The notes under the pieces are model-generated. The model saw only the letters and a list, made by a program, of their open reading frames with translations, was not told the DNA's origin and ran no database searches. Both the position numbers and the translations under genes were made by a program. Positions 34,334 to 46,705 of a stretch of 64,000 nt of DNA are shown here, piece after piece. This DNA is from Floccularia luteovirens (taxonomy: Eukaryota > Basidiomycota > Agaricomycetes > Agaricales > Squamanitaceae). The number at the start of each line of letters is the position of its first letter. Positions within the stretch are counted from its first letter, which is position 1. The stretch covers positions 1,116,001-1,180,000 of the forward strand of contig VSJF01000008.1 of assembly GCA_009739215.1 (NCBI GenBank). Reading direction: 5' to 3'.

Positions 34334-35848
34334 ATGGCTGACCTCCCTCTAGTGTGAGTGTGTTCTTCCCTGATATGGCACGCTATCACTTAAAGTTAGT
34401 TCGAATGTCCAGGCCCCCCATTGGACTCTCATACTGTCAACTATTTGGATTTGTGTTACTTGCATATGATCATTGTGGGTTTCAAAGCAAGTATAATCGT
34501 ATTCATGTTGAACCATTTTAGGCTTGACGCTTTCACAAGAGGTGCTGCTCGAACTTTTGTTTATGGCTATACCTAACTGGATGGCTCGAGGTTGAGCGAG
34601 TATGGAAGCAGAAATTAACGGGACCTGTACTCCTTTTCTTGGTGAACCGTTATCTGGGTCTTATCTACCAAATTATATGTCTCGCACTAGGTAAGAGGCT
34701 AATGTATATGCGCTAGTTGTTTTGTTTATCCCATCCTTTCAAGCCGCTAGTGCATTTGAATCCAATGGAAACGTTCAGTGGTAACCCTATTGTAAGGTTC
34801 ATTGATTTATTGATCATAAAGTTTGGAAGGAATGTTCCGATTGAGAATTTCAAAGAGGTTACAGCAATTATTCTTGTCGCTGGTACGTCTGTGCATTTAA
34901 AATATTTTGGCTACAGGTCTCAGTCCAGATTCATATAGTTTGTGAACGTACGTCCAACAAGCCCAATCAACTGCATTATGCCTTTGATGATTCATATTTA
35001 GTTATTATGACTCTCCGAGTCTACGCTCTCTTTGGTTGCAACCACATCCTCCTCGGTGTTCTCCTCACGCTGATAGTGGCACAATTTGTCCTTATTATGT
35101 GCTTTACTTTTGTAATCGTTGGCCAAGTAGTTCAAAGTGAGTCCTCTTTGAATTCAAGAATTTGATATAGCCAACCTTTTTCTGGACTTCTCAGGAATCT
35201 TCAGTGATAGTATAGATGGAATTGTAACTAACTCATGTGAGTCCAAAATTGTCAACAAGAAATATAACGCCTACTGACGTGTATTATAAAGTTGCCTTAT
35301 GGACCAGTGCCCTCGTTATAGACACCATTATCTTCATTCTGACTTTGCGAAGAACTTACACATACTCCAAGGCCAGTCGAAGCGCACCGTATGTCTTATT
35401 CCTAATCCTTGAAATTGCAACTGACGTCATAGGAATTCACTAGGTTATTGCACCTTTTTTTTAGGGACGGGGTGGTGTACTTCCTTGTTATAGGTACCTC
35501 CGACTTGATGAATATTCTTTCAATGACGGTGGTGAGCCTTTGGTGCCTTTGAAGATCTTTTCCGTCCCCGGGCTGACTACTTCGAAGCTGAGTGTTGCAT
35601 TCCAAAATAAATTATCGTCACAATTCTGTGCATCGATCACATCACTCTTGGTGTCTCGTCTTGTACTCAACATTCGCATCGGCAATGAGTCGGATCCATA
35701 CCGCGCAGAGCATCAAAGCAGCATTTCAGCTCTGATGATTGGTAACTTGGGTGGAGCCATGGATGAATTGGTGGATGACGGTACATATGGGGCCAGAAAT
35801 CAACAAAACTATCTCAATATTGGGAATAGGTGCTCTTTGAAGACTTGA
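34334..35848 (+). CDS. DUF6533-like multi-pass membrane protein, unit 1
   Basis: Fungal integral membrane protein with about seven hydrophobic segments; function unknown. Start ATG 34334 (MADLPL, then a GTGAGT donor). Blocks: YCQLFGFVLLAYDH; LTLSQE spliced to VERVWKQKLTGPVLLFLVNR; YLGLIYQIICLAL; VTAIILVAG; MTLRVYALFGCNHILLGVLL; TDVYYKVALWTSALVIDTII; FILTLRRTYTYSKASRSAP; GVVYFLVIGTSDLMNILS; SQFCASITSLLVSRLVLNIR; ALMIGNLGGAMDELVDDG. Stop about 35846-35848. The splice joining LTLSQE to VERVW was fixed by comparison with the inverted relic at 39930-40370. Some middle joins are uncertain, so decay cannot be excluded. Near-identical in order to unit 2. Confidence 0.6.
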
Positions 35849-36084
35849 CACGCGGGATGTCTCAATAAATTACCTATTATATATGTAGTAAGAACTGTGT
35901 ATTCTTGGTAGCAGTTGGTAGTGCTGCTAGATTTACATGTAGTATTTTGACAACTCTAATCTATCGCCACCGCCAGGACAATGACATCAAAAAGAAATTC
36001 ATAAATATCTCATATTCGAGGGTAGTGATGCCGAGACTAATTTTGTCTTTCGACCCCGCACACAACAATCCGTTCAAATCACCA

Positions 36085-36200
36085 ACAAAAAATGTGTGGT
36101 ATACAAAAATTGATCAGGATCTAGTAGAAAACCTCTACATTGGAAGCAAATACTTGCATTCGCGCAGTAATATATCCATATGGCCCAAGTCAAATGTTTC
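36085..36200 (+). pseudogene. oxidoreductase N-terminus relic (unit 1)
   Basis: A plus-strand stretch reads TKIDQDLVENLYIGSKYL, resembling the start of zinc-independent quinone oxidoreductases (IKDDxGxVENLYxG). The matching piece of unit 2 at 39270 starts MRAVLIKDDQGSVEK. No start codon or continuing frame remains here, so this is a fragment only. Confidence 0.4.
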
Positions 36201-36389
36201 GATCCGGTAGTCGATAAAGTAAAACGTTGTGTGATTCTCCACACACCTTGACAAGTACTCGGCCAGGCCAAGGAGAGGGATTCAGTGCCACTCCTCCTGG
36301 GGCCTCCACCATTTCGCGATTCGAGTTTTTGGGACGGTCACTGACGGGGTGGACACTTAGGGTTGAGATACTCGGGCCTACCAACGAAG

Positions 36390-36530
36390 CCATTTCCGTG
36401 ACCTCTCCCCCTGTTAGTCATGCTTGCGCTGTTAAAGTTGATCCTGGCGCTTTTGTGCGCTTGCACCTTTTCTAAATTCCACACACTCCTTCTCCAGTTC
36501 CATAACTTATTGACTTATCTACGCAAGAAC
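36390..36530 (-). repeat. inverted fragment of the UBP6 linker exon
   Basis: The reverse strand matches UBP6 from about 32975 to 33105 (the codons for KLMEVEKERAERRKVRKRTK and the following AAASTSTTQAGPTEGGD). It begins with the equivalent of AGTCGTAAACTTATGGAAGT and ends at GGTCACGGAAATGGCT. Clear point changes throughout show that it is an old copy. Confidence 0.7.
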
Positions 36531-36984
36531 GTACGCCATAAACATTTCAACACCAGATAAACATAAGCGATGTGCGAAACAAAAGTTGATAGGTGAAAAA
36601 AAAGCCAGCAAGCATGGTTCCACAAATACTTTGGAACCGAATGATGCGTGCTGGAATGTCCGTACTGATATTATCGGAGGAAAGGCTGGGAACATCCTGT
36701 AAGGCATATACGATAGCTCAATTGCCTCGAGAACCTCTTGCTTAAATCTATGTAGCTAATTAGACAATGAATACGTATACACACGAGAGTACCTTGATAC
36801 CAAGACATGAACTCTGTCTGATATTGTAAGGTACATGAGCGAAGAGTAGATCCTTCAATGTGGAAGCAGATATTTGGATAGAATGAGTCCTAGTATGCAT
36901 GTTGTTGATTGTTACTGTCGGTGTACCTGAGTTTTCTGTGAGTAAAGAAAGTATTATCTGACAAATGATTTAACGAACACTTAC

Positions 36985-37039
36985 CGGTGAAGACTTGTCC
37001 GCATATGTACTACTATGCAAGACAAAGGGATTGAACTGA
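36985..37039 (+). repeat. direct fragment of the UBP6 3' end
   Basis: GGTGAAGACTTGTCCGCATA and the bases that follow match the last codons and stop of UBP6 (about 33568-33623), coding SAYVLLYRTKALD in the parent. Similarity continues patchily into the downstream spacer toward 37540, which parallels 33624-34330. This marks the left edge of duplication unit 2. Confidence 0.7.
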
Positions 37040-37614
37040 ATATGAATACAGCTGGTCATGTAAGGGAATGATTTTCGATGAATGTATTTTATCAACGTGA
37101 CTTGTATAATGTGGGAACGCCCTGGGAATATTCTGCATATATGCTGTACCACATAAATCAATCCTAATTACATTTGGCAAGAACATGTTTCCTCCATTCT
37201 TGTGTTTAAACGAATGAACCACTGCTGTACAACATGTCGGACAACAGTATGATGCCAAACCAGAAACAGCTCCGAATTTGGTCTGTTTAGTCCGATCCGA
37301 TCAGTAGAGCTATAACTTGTTAGGAGGACAAGCAACGGGTTCTGTTGTCGTGGGGATAGAAATGCAGTAACATCTATCATATCATGGAGACAAGTCACCT
37401 AACTCAGCCCAAGGCGGAATCATCACATATACGTCAGTTGGAGCTGTTTTCCAAAGACAAAGAATGCTCACAATTCACGCATCAAAAGATTCTGGTTGTG
37501 ATGATCACAGTTGCTGATATATAACAAAGTCAGGAGCAAGATGAAGAAGCATTGCCCCCTTTAATTCTGACACCTGACTACCGAGAACTCCAGTCCCTAA
37601 CGAAAATAGCTAGC

Positions 37615-39098
37615 ATGTCTCTGGGGCGACCTGGATTCATGTGAGTGCGTCCCTCCTTGGTACAATATGACTTAAAGATGGGTTAAACGACCAGCAACAC
37701 TGTGACACTTCCATACCCAGAACTAGCTGGGTTTGTATTGCTTGAATATGACTATTGTGAGTCTCACGATATATCTAATTGCACCTTGCACTGAACTATT
37801 TTAGGCTTGACATTATCACAAGAGGTACTGCTGAAACGTTTTAGTATGGCTATACCTGACTGAATGGCTTGAGGTCGAGCGAGTGTGGAACCAGAAATTG
37901 ACGGGACCTGTACTCCTTTTCTTGGTGAACCGTTATCTGGGTCTTGTATACCAGATTACATGTCTTTCACTATGTAAGAAGCTTTTTTTTGCATGTGTGC
38001 TGCTTTTGTTTTCTGATCATATTTTTGAAGCCATCCTTCAGGATATAGAGATTGATGCTGCTATCATTACAGTACCGTAGGTGGCCCTACTTACACATTC
38101 ATTGATTTATTTTGATTACCAAGTTTGACAGGATCGCTAATCCAATTGAGAATTTCAAGGATGTTACAGCAATAATTCTTGTCACCGGTGTGTCTATTGG
38201 TTTGAAATATTTGTGTGCCAATCTCAAGCTAGATTCATATAGTTTGTGAAAGTATGTTCAACAAACCCAATCCACTACATTATATTATTCATGCTTCATA
38301 ATTAGTGATTATGACTATCCGAGTCTACGCTTTATATGGCTGCAACCACATCCTCCTTGGTTTCCTGATCATGCTGATAGTGGCACAACTAGTCCTTGTC
38401 ATGTGCTTCGAGTTTGTAAGCTCTGTGCACTTCGCAGTTGGTGAGCCAACTTTTGAATTCACAAGTTTGATGTTGCCAACCTTTTTTTGGGACCTGTCAG
38501 GAGGCTTCAGTAATACTGCAGAAGGAAGTGCAACTAACTCATGTAAGTCCAGAATCGTCAAGCCTGAATATGATGCCTACGGAAGTGTATTATGAAGTTG
38601 TCCTGTGGATCAGTGCCCTCATTATGGACACCATTGTCTTCATTCTAACTTTGCGAAAAACTCACGGATATTATAAGGATAGTCAACGTGCACCGTACGT
38701 CTCACTCTTAAACGTTTAAACCTCTATATCACAGGTGATGAGAAGAATTTCCAAGGTTATTGCACCTTTTTTTTAGGGACGGGGTGGTGTACTTCCTTGT
38801 TATCGGCACCTCAAACCTGCTGAATATCCTTTCACTCTTCCTGTTTGTAAGCCTTTGTTGTTCTTATGATCTTTTCCATCCTGGGCCTGACTACTTGAAG
38901 CCCGGAATCGTATTATCATCCCAATTCTGTACATCGATCACATCACTCTTTGTGTCTCGCCTTGTACTGAACATTCGCATTGGCTGTGAGTCGGATTCAC
39001 ACAGCACCGAGCATCAAAGGAGCATTTCGGCGCTGATGATTGGCAACTTGGGTGGTCCCATGGATGAATTAGTTGATGGGGATATTCATGACGTTTGA
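37615..39098 (+). CDS. DUF6533-like multi-pass membrane protein, unit 2
   Basis: Second copy of the 34334 gene. Start ATG 37615 (MSLGRPGFM, then a GTGAGT donor). Conserved blocks: ERVWNQKLTGPVLLFLVNRY, LGLVYQITCLSL, VTAIILVTG, MTIRVYALYGCNHILLGFLI, MLIVAQLVLVMCFEFV, EVYYEVVLWISALIMDTIVF, ILTLRKTHGYYKDSQRAPYV, GVVYFLVIGTSNLLNILSLF, SQFCTSITSLFVSRLVLNIR and SALMIGNLGGPMDELVDGDI, with a stop at 39096-39098. The segment before VERVW contains in-frame stops unless spliced as in the inverted relic. The spacer before it repeats the spacer before unit 1 (GCTGATATATAAC at both). Function unknown; expression likely but not shown. Confidence 0.6.
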
Positions 39099-39269
39099 TT
39101 TCAACGAAGCTAATCTCTGTATTTCGAGAATGGGTGTTCTAAGACTCGACATGCAGTACGTTCTAATATTACGTAAAGTACAAAAATTTGTACTTCTCAG
39201 TTTTCGCCTATTCAATCTTGTTTTTCGATCCCACACCTACTTCCTTTCCCTTTTCATATCAAACCATCA

Positions 39270-39480
39270 ATGCGCGCTGTACTTATCAAGGATGACCAGG
39301 GTTCAGTCGAGAAATCTACACCGGATAGCACCAACTCCTCGGGCCAAGTATTTGTAAAGGTGTGGTTCCAAATGAGCTTAATCGAAACCACCCGGCGGCC
39401 CACCATTATCACCAGTGCCAACCTCAGGTCCACAGCCACGCACCCATCCTGCCTTGAACTTCATCCAGTCAATTAATGGT
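39270..39480 (+). pseudogene. quinone oxidoreductase N-terminus relic (unit 2)
   Basis: ATG 39270 begins MRAVLIKDDQGSVEK, then SSGQVFVKVWFQ, matching the start of MDR-superfamily NAD(P)H:quinone oxidoreductases (typically a GQVLVKV motif). The frame then drifts and no cofactor-binding domain follows before 39480. It is the counterpart of the 36085 relic, so the oxidoreductase 5' end was part of the duplicated block before it decayed. Confidence 0.5.
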
Positions 39481-39929
39481 AGTACGAATTTAAGGGATCA
39501 TGTTAAGTTAATCGAGGGAGTCCTTGAAGTCAAATGGTTTGCCATTCATAATGAAGAACACCTGAAATGATGGGGTGTTCGCATCACACCTGGCCACGTA
39601 TAGGATATTGAACATTGGGTACTGAATACTGAGTTGTCCCCAGCTGCTTGCCATTGAATGATTCGGCACTTGAATTATTTAATGATGACATCGTGGCCAA
39701 AAACCCTTTTCCCATTCTCTCATTTGAAAATTTGAGCATCCAGCTAGATTTCCAGAACGGGGAGATGTTCATCCACGCCGATTATCTCCTTCCCATTGAA
39801 CACAACTCCAGATGAACTTCTAAATTCCTTACAACATTTGATGATATGTCTGCTTTCGGGTAACTTGAAAAAAAAAGATTCAAACAACAAATCGGGGCAC
39901 ATGCATTAGCCTCTCACCTAGTTCGAGAC

Positions 39930-40370
39930 ATACAATTTAGTATATAAGACCCGGATAGCGGTTCACCAAGAAAAGGAGTACAGGTCCTGTTGATAATTTC
40001 TGTTTCCATACTCGCTCGACCTGGAACGATTCAGTCAGGTATAACCATAACAGGTTATTTGAAAAGTACCTCTTGTGAAAACGTTAAGCCTGAAATGGTT
40101 CAGCATACGGATATGGCTAATGTTTCGTACAACCCACAATGATCATATCCAAGTAAAGCAAGTCCACATATTTGAAAAGTGCGAAAACCACTGTTGTCTG
40201 GTCGTTAAAACATCGTTCAGTTTTACCGCATCATATCAATTGAAGATTGCACTCACATCATGTCAGCTGATGACGACTTAAATTGTCGATAAATAGGTCT
40301 CAGTAATCAAGAGGACGATGGTTCTTCATTTTGTTCTTGAATCTTATCAAGTTTCTTATGAGTGGGTGTG
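39930..40370 (-). pseudogene. inverted, truncated DUF6533-like copy (third unit)
   Basis: On the minus strand this repeats the promoter and first exons of the units at 34334 and 37615. It has the pre-start leader (ACTGAGACC region near 40300), the TTAACGTTTTCACAAGAG equivalent of LTLSQE, a GTACTT to TTCCAG intron, then GTCGAGCGAGTATGGAAACA and the bases for PVLLFL, ending at GACCCGGATAGCGGTTCACC. The remainder of the gene is missing. Its cleaner intron defines the splice for the other two copies. Confidence 0.6.
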
Positions 40371-40651
40371 ATCATCACAACAAGGATTCACTCGTGTATT
40401 GATTTTGTTAATAGAACGGCTCGGGGAATACATGGGTGGAGGGATCTGATAAGGATGGCCATATCAAATTGAGATAATTACGAATTACCACCTTGACAGA
40501 AAAAATTATTCATACATCAGTTGCTGTAAAAGAAGCTGATTCAAGTCTCCAACATCTCGATCTGATGAAAATTTTGAGCGAAAAGATCGTATGTTGCTTC
40601 TGATGGATTCGGCGCGTCTAAAATGAAATATCAAGTACCCGACAAACATTT

Positions 40652-43131
40652 CTATTCCTGGACACCCTTTGATTCTCCAGTCTGAGGAATTGGGGGACCA
40701 TGGTAGTGGTAACGTCCGTCTACATTAAGAGATATCAAGAATCACAATACTATACAATAAAGCTCTAAGCAACTCACTTATGAAGTACCAGATTGCACTT
40801 ATAACCGAGAACCCGACAAATACGACAGATGCATAGTCTTTTACCACGTCACTTTAACCATTCGAAAAAGAATGACAAAACCTTACTCATCGATGTTTCT
40901 GTCACTGGTATCACAGCAGGCATAGAGAATAGTACCATCTCAAAGAGAACCCAGAGAACACTCAGAAAATTGATGATATATCCCCAGCGACCTAGATGAT
41001 ATGGAGCGTCATCGAGATCCTTTCTACCATTTGCCAGGGATATAGCAACAGGCATAGCATAGCTAGTCCCGAGACACATTATGGCAACTCCAACGAATGC
41101 ATTGAATGCCGCACTTGACCCTAGATCGATCAGTCCGAGAAGTAGTTGTACCACTGTAGTTAGTAGGTATGCGTTGACCGGGACATCACCGAGGTTGTGA
41201 TTGACCCGAGAGAAGGTTTTGTGGAAAGGAATCGCTTTATCCCGGGCAAAACTCCACGTCGCTCGTGAAGCTGCACAACAGATTGATATTGCGCAGAACA
41301 TCCCAATCCCGAAGACTTCGAGGGGATGTCAATGAAAGGAGTAGATGAGTGTGTAATGTTGCGTACTGATGAACCACTGGGATGTTGTCAGCATCGACGA
41401 AAGAGTTCTTGTCTAAGCACGTACAATACCGAACCCTCCTCCTTTAGAGCCTGTTATTAATTCAAACATTAAACCGATTGGTTGTCCGCTGGGCACTGCA
41501 TTCTGATCAATAAGGGCTAAGTGATTGTTAAAGTTGAGCATACCAGCAAGTAATGTAGGAACATCGGGAAGGGTGAATACTATGGGCAGTAGAAAGACTA
41601 AACCACAAAGGAAGCTAATGGGAACCGACCACACAAGAGCTATGGGTACTTCTCGAGATGGTTCGCGCACTTCTTCACACATGCTGGCGACTGTTCAAAG
41701 GTAGATGAGGGTCGTGGAGGATGGATATAGGAACCACGTACTCATTCCAAGTCCAGAAAATGTATAACCTGGACACAGAAGTTATAAATACCACTCGCTG
41801 AAGGACATGTTATTAGACAACATTACCCGCCTGCATAAATAGACGTTTAGCGCAGGGAAGAAGGGCTCATACCAAATACGTACTGGAAGGAGCCCAATAA
41901 AAAAGGACCATCCCGGCGTCCAACCCGAAGCAGAAGGATCAAAATGGCCCAGCGCGAAAGAAGCAGATCTGCGTCCAACGGATGCCTTGACCGAAAATAC
42001 GATGAGTATGACTTGAATCGTCATATTAATGAAGTCAATGCTAGTGCGTATATGATACACGCATGCACCTCACCAATTACGCCCAGAGCGGTCCAACATG
42101 CAGAAAGGATCTAAAAAATGCAGCAGTCGAATGTTGATCTGACTAAATAGACAAGTGCACGAACTGACATCAATCGCAGGTAGCGCTTTATTGAAAAATA
42201 CACCACAAAGAGTCGCAAAACATGTAACTCCGAGAAATATCAAATCTGTTAACAAATAAATATCAGGAGGGAGAAAATGAAATGAAATCACGACATACAT
42301 GTTTGCCAAGGAGTGGCGATCCAATCAGTTTTATAGATGCCAACTCCAGCAACAATCAATTGTGCAGTCCCCTTCAGGCAGTCAAGAATGAGATTGAAAT
42401 CAAGGAATACAAGTTGGAAACTCAACGAATGTAACAGACAAACTAATGATCCAAACTCCAACCAAGGTTAACCAACCATTTATCCAAGAATACAATACAC
42501 GTCGCCGAGGTGATGCGAGCCTAAAACACCAATAATATGCTCCTGCAGAAGTAGGAAACTTGGAACATATTTCTGCAAGTGACATTGCAAGGGGTTGAGT
42601 CAAAAAGCAGACCAGTACCCACCTTGTATTTGGGAGTCAGCAAAAATATGTCGGGACTTTGGTACGAAACATTACCCCCATATCATTGCTGCAGGTCCAC
42701 CAGCAACTAACGATGTTGCAATTGGTGCTGAGAGTCCAAAAGCTAATTCATATTTGAGTTTCGGTTCACATAAACGCGACTGTGTCAACTCACGTACTGC
42801 CATTATTGCTTGAAAGGGGACATTAGCGGAAAATACCATTCGGTCCATGTTATCGGATGCTCACCGAGAGTCACTTGGGATGAGGTTAATTCAGCTAGCA
42901 GAAGGAATCAAGCAGAAGACAATCTAAAAACATACTGAATAATATGTGAGATAGACCTCGGCTCTATTGGGGAGTATATCAATAGGATGACTCTACTAGA
43001 ACAAGATAGCTCCTGACTCGAGTGAGTTCCTGCTTGTAGCCCAGCTTTTGCAAGCCTTGAGTGGCATCACCACCGATATATGAGATCTCTTCCAATGCAA
43101 CATCACTAGTGGACGATTTTTCTTTGCTCAT
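40652..43131 (-). CDS. APC-superfamily amino acid / GABA permease
   Basis: Plasma-membrane or organellar amino-acid transporter of the fungal UGA4/GABA-choline permease type. Start ATG 43129-43131 (MSKEKSSTSDVALEEISYIG), then LGYKQELTR before the first intron. Blocks include MSLAEICSKFPTSAGAYYWC, SPRRRVLYSWINGWLTLVGV, CEEVREPSREVPIALVWSVP, SFLCGLVFLLPIVFTLPDV, ATWSFARDKAIPFHKTFSRV, DVPVNAYLLTTVVQLLLGLI and FNAFVGVAIMCLGTSYAMPV. The cytosolic tail is YHYHGPPIPQTGESKGVQE, with TAG 40652-40654. Around twelve hydrophobic segments and many short introns. The family is clear; substrate is inferred only from the subfamily. Two joins in 41700-42400 were not verified. Confidence 0.85.
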
Positions 43132-44145
43132 GAGGTTAGATGGAGTCTGCCGTGCTTGAGGGTGTGTGGAAATAAGGTGTGAAGAGCCAAAAGTGTGCTC
43201 GACCACTTATCAGCGCAGAAGCACCATAGATGAGTGGAAACGAACAAAGCATATGGTTCTTTCATGAGCTTCTCATGCGTTCACACCACCGAATGAAAGA
43301 CGCATATAAGAGTATCCTTGTGATGCTCCATAACTGATGATCGATGGTCCTGTGATCGAAATTGGCAAATGTCGCGTATATTCACCCCACTCCACATGCT
43401 TCAAAATGCCAGCTTTAACGTTTATAAGTTCATGGTACAATCTAGAGACCGAGTAAATGGATAATCCGAATCTGCCCGAATTCGTTGACGTTCATAACAT
43501 ATATCGATTCGCTGAAAGAATCAAATTAATTCTTATCCACTTTTATTCCGAAAACAATGCACCAGTTACTTACCCAATATCAACCTTTCAATTTCCCGAT
43601 TCTCGCCTCGCCCAAATATCGACTGGGTTATCTGGTAGACTCTGCTGAAATGGTGAGAAGGAAAGGGATAATGTGTTAATCGGGGAACCGGCATCGATCC
43701 GTCGAGTACAATGTCCTGTTACGCGCTACTACCCGATTTTTTGAGCTTTGAGAAAGATGCAGGTAGAAATTCAAACTGTGGAGCTGGTAACATCGCTGCT
43801 GATGACCACAGTTATTTCAGTGTTGCTGAAACTATTCGATGGAGAGGGACTCATGGCAAAGGTCACTGTACTCGGAAAAATAGTGAGCAGGGGTAACTCC
43901 GTGGAGGAAGGACTATTTTTACCAGCCAATGAATAGAAGGCATGTTGGCGTTGCCAAACAACAAGAGCATACCATGCTTCCAAGCACGGTTTAGACAGTT
44001 TTCCTCATCGACGAACTCATTACTAGCTTCTAGCATTCGTTACTGCTTCACTTCATCCTTTCATTCGTTGGTCTCTATTAGACTAAGTACAGCAAGTCTA
44101 TATCCCTGACTTGGCAATCCTTGGCACCAATCTCGTCATTGTCAC
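43132..44145. other. intergenic between divergent permease and GH79 genes
   Basis: No confirmed gene. A 63-codon plus-strand frame at 43457-43648 (MDNPNLPEFVDVHNIYRFAE) starts with ATG but has no recognisable family and may be chance. The last 150 bases before 44146 are C/T-rich and probably the GH79 leader. Confidence 0.4.
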
Positions 44146-46705
44146 ATGTGGCCAAGCCTTTCATTGCAGTCAGCTCTTGGTCTGGCTGTTATCTTCAATG
44201 TTTTCGGTCATGTAGCTGCTCAAGTTACCATCTACTATGTTCCCGGTCAAGAGCCACTTGGGACGGGTACTGCATCTGGTTCGGCGGCGGCTTATACTGG
44301 TGCTGCTGCCTATGATCCCACCGTTCTTACTCCTCCCCCACTACCCAATCCTCCAATCAACACCAAATTCCCGATAGAACTCCAAACTGGCAATGTTGCA
44401 GGTTTATCTATCCCTCAACGTGGCTCGTTCTTTGGCTTTTCCATTGAAATGTCTGTCACCAACCAAATTCGTATGTTGTCTCTTCTATTTCTTTCTACAA
44501 TTATCCTTATACCATTACCTCTCCAGTCGGAAAGAATTCGTACATATATCCGTTACTTTCGTTCTATATTCGATTATTGACGAAAAATGCAGAACGCAGA
44601 TTTATGTTCCTTTCCTCAACTTCATGTCCAACTTGATACAGCGTGGGGGTGCTGTCAATATCAGGGTGGGAGGTAACACCCAGGAAACCGCAGTTCTTGT
44701 TGATCAAACATCTGATGGTCGAATGCTGGAGAAAAATCTCAGCGGGATAACAAATCCTGTCAGTAGTTGCTATCGGCAACATATACGAGTTGAGAAATAA
44801 CCTCGTTTCTTCCACAGACACAAACCCCACCACTTATCTATACCCGTGAACTCTTGTACTTGATGGGTAATATCTCATCCCTTATCAATGTGAGGTGGAA
44901 TCTCGGTATGCTTAACATCTCAGATTAATTTGTGAGATTCATGTTCTTTTCCGTTCTAGGTGTTCCAATGCTCGATGTCAACAATCTACATCTTGAAATT
45001 ATTGAAGTAGGTCAAAAGGTCCTTGGTGATAACCTTATTGGTCTGCAAGTAGGTAATGAACCGGACTTGTATGTACAACATCAACATCGTCCAACAGTAG
45101 GTTGTTCGTCTCAAATCACGTGCCTTGAGATCATACATATTATCTCTAGACTTATGGACCGGCGGACTATAGTGCAGAGTTTGGAATCGTTCTGAATGGA
45201 ATAAAAGCCGACCCTAATATCCAAAATCCGACTAATCTGATTGGGCCCAGTATTGCCACGTTCTGGACATTAGACCAAGTATATGAAACTGGTTTCGTTG
45301 AACAGTATACTGAAAATCTCGGATTTATCGCTGTTGAACGGTCCGTTCTGTTACTAAGGCTTTAATGTGGTCAATTTAATTAAGCGTCAATTATAGATAC
45401 CCTGCAGACAATTGTTTTGCTCGTTTCAACGTCGGCACTCCTACAGATCCACAACAATTATTCCAGACATTGATGTCGCATAGCTCTCCTCAAGGATTGT
45501 TGTCAACTTACGCAAATGGGTCGATAGGTGCGCAGGAAAAAGGCAAACCCATTCTCATGATGGAAACAAACACAGCTTCATGTGGTGGTTTCGCCGGTCT
45601 TAGTAACTCATTTGGCGCTGCATTATGGAGTCTTGACTGGGCCATGCAACTTGCTTATGGGAACTTCTCTGGATCATACAGTCACCTTGGTGGACAAAAT
45701 GTATTCTACAACGTACGTTGGTGTGGTTCTAGTGTTAGTTCCTCGACCTAACTTCATTATTATGACATAGGCTTTCACCCGTAAGAATCTCTCTCTTATA
45801 TTGTCTCAGTTTACAGACCAAATGTCCCTTATGCAGCTCCCCCGACTAACCAGTCTACCTTCCATCAATGGAGTGTTGGACCAACCTACTACTCGGCCCT
45901 CGTCACCGCCGAAGCGATGGGACTGTCTAACAAATCTCAAATCCTTGATCTCGGTGCAAATAATCAATCTCAATTTACCCCTGCGTATGCTATCTATGAA
46001 GACGGGATCCCCGTCAGGTTATTGGCAATAAACTACATCAGTGACCCGCCTGGTACCAATAGCAATACCATCACCATGTCTATCTCGATCGGAGGTGGTC
46101 AAACTGGTCAACCCAACGCAACTCCTGCCTCAGTCAGAGTCAAGTAAGCTTATTATAACGAGATCTATCTGGTTCCAGAAAAATCTAACCTGATATATAG
46201 ATATTTGGCTGCTTCATCGGTATCCCAGACGGCCAACTTTACTTGGGCTGGTCAAGTTAGTTGGCTTAAGATTTAATGTCTTCCATATTAATTGTGATCG
46301 TTTTTATACCAGACTTTTGGCTCGAACTTTGCCACGGATGGTCGGTTCATGGGGACAGAAGAGATTCAAACAGTATCCTGCGATCAGACAGCTAACGCAT
46401 GCGCAATCTCCATTCCAGCACCTGGAGCGGCTCTTGTTTTCCTTACTGATACTTCAGTGGAGACATCTACAGATCCAGTCACGACATTCCCCACCACTGC
46501 TTTGACTAAGACAGTAAACACTGTATCAGTTGACCCTTCCGTTCTGGCTACATCAAATGGTCATACTGGAGAGGATCGTCAACTTGGAAGCACGAGCCCG
46601 GGAAGCGCTAATGAAGCTTCAGGATTGGGAGTTACATTGAGAGGAGGTGCGCTGATGGCGGTACTATTGTCTGGTGCATTAGTGCTGTTAAGAGGAGTGG
46701 TATAA
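44146..46705 (+). CDS. glycoside hydrolase family 79 protein (beta-glucuronidase-like), secreted and probably GPI-anchored
   Basis: Secreted retaining glycosidase. Start ATG 44146; signal peptide MWPSLSLQSALGLAVIFNVF to AAQ. The catalytic barrel includes FFGFSIEMSV, GGAVNIRVGGNTQETAVLVD and INVRWNLGVP. The acid/base Glu is in GLQVGNEPDLY, and the probable nucleophile Glu in GKPILMMETNTASCGGFAGL. Then FGAALWSLDWAMQLAYG and SVGPTYYSALVTAEAMGLSN. A C-terminal beta domain (YAIYEDGIPVRLLAINYISD) and a Ser/Thr-rich stalk precede a hydrophobic end, GALMAVLLSGALVLLRGVV, at TAA 46703-46705. That tail suggests a GPI signal. About seven introns; all joins checked stay in frame, including a 5' intron after VGKNS. 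Substrate probably glucuronic-acid-containing glycans such as arabinogalactan, by family inference. Confidence 0.88.

Noticed and set aside
36190..36393. Minus-strand frame containing PGRVLVKV as a second inverted oxidoreductase piece
   Set aside because: Only one short motif fits and the surrounding residues do not; treated as chance.
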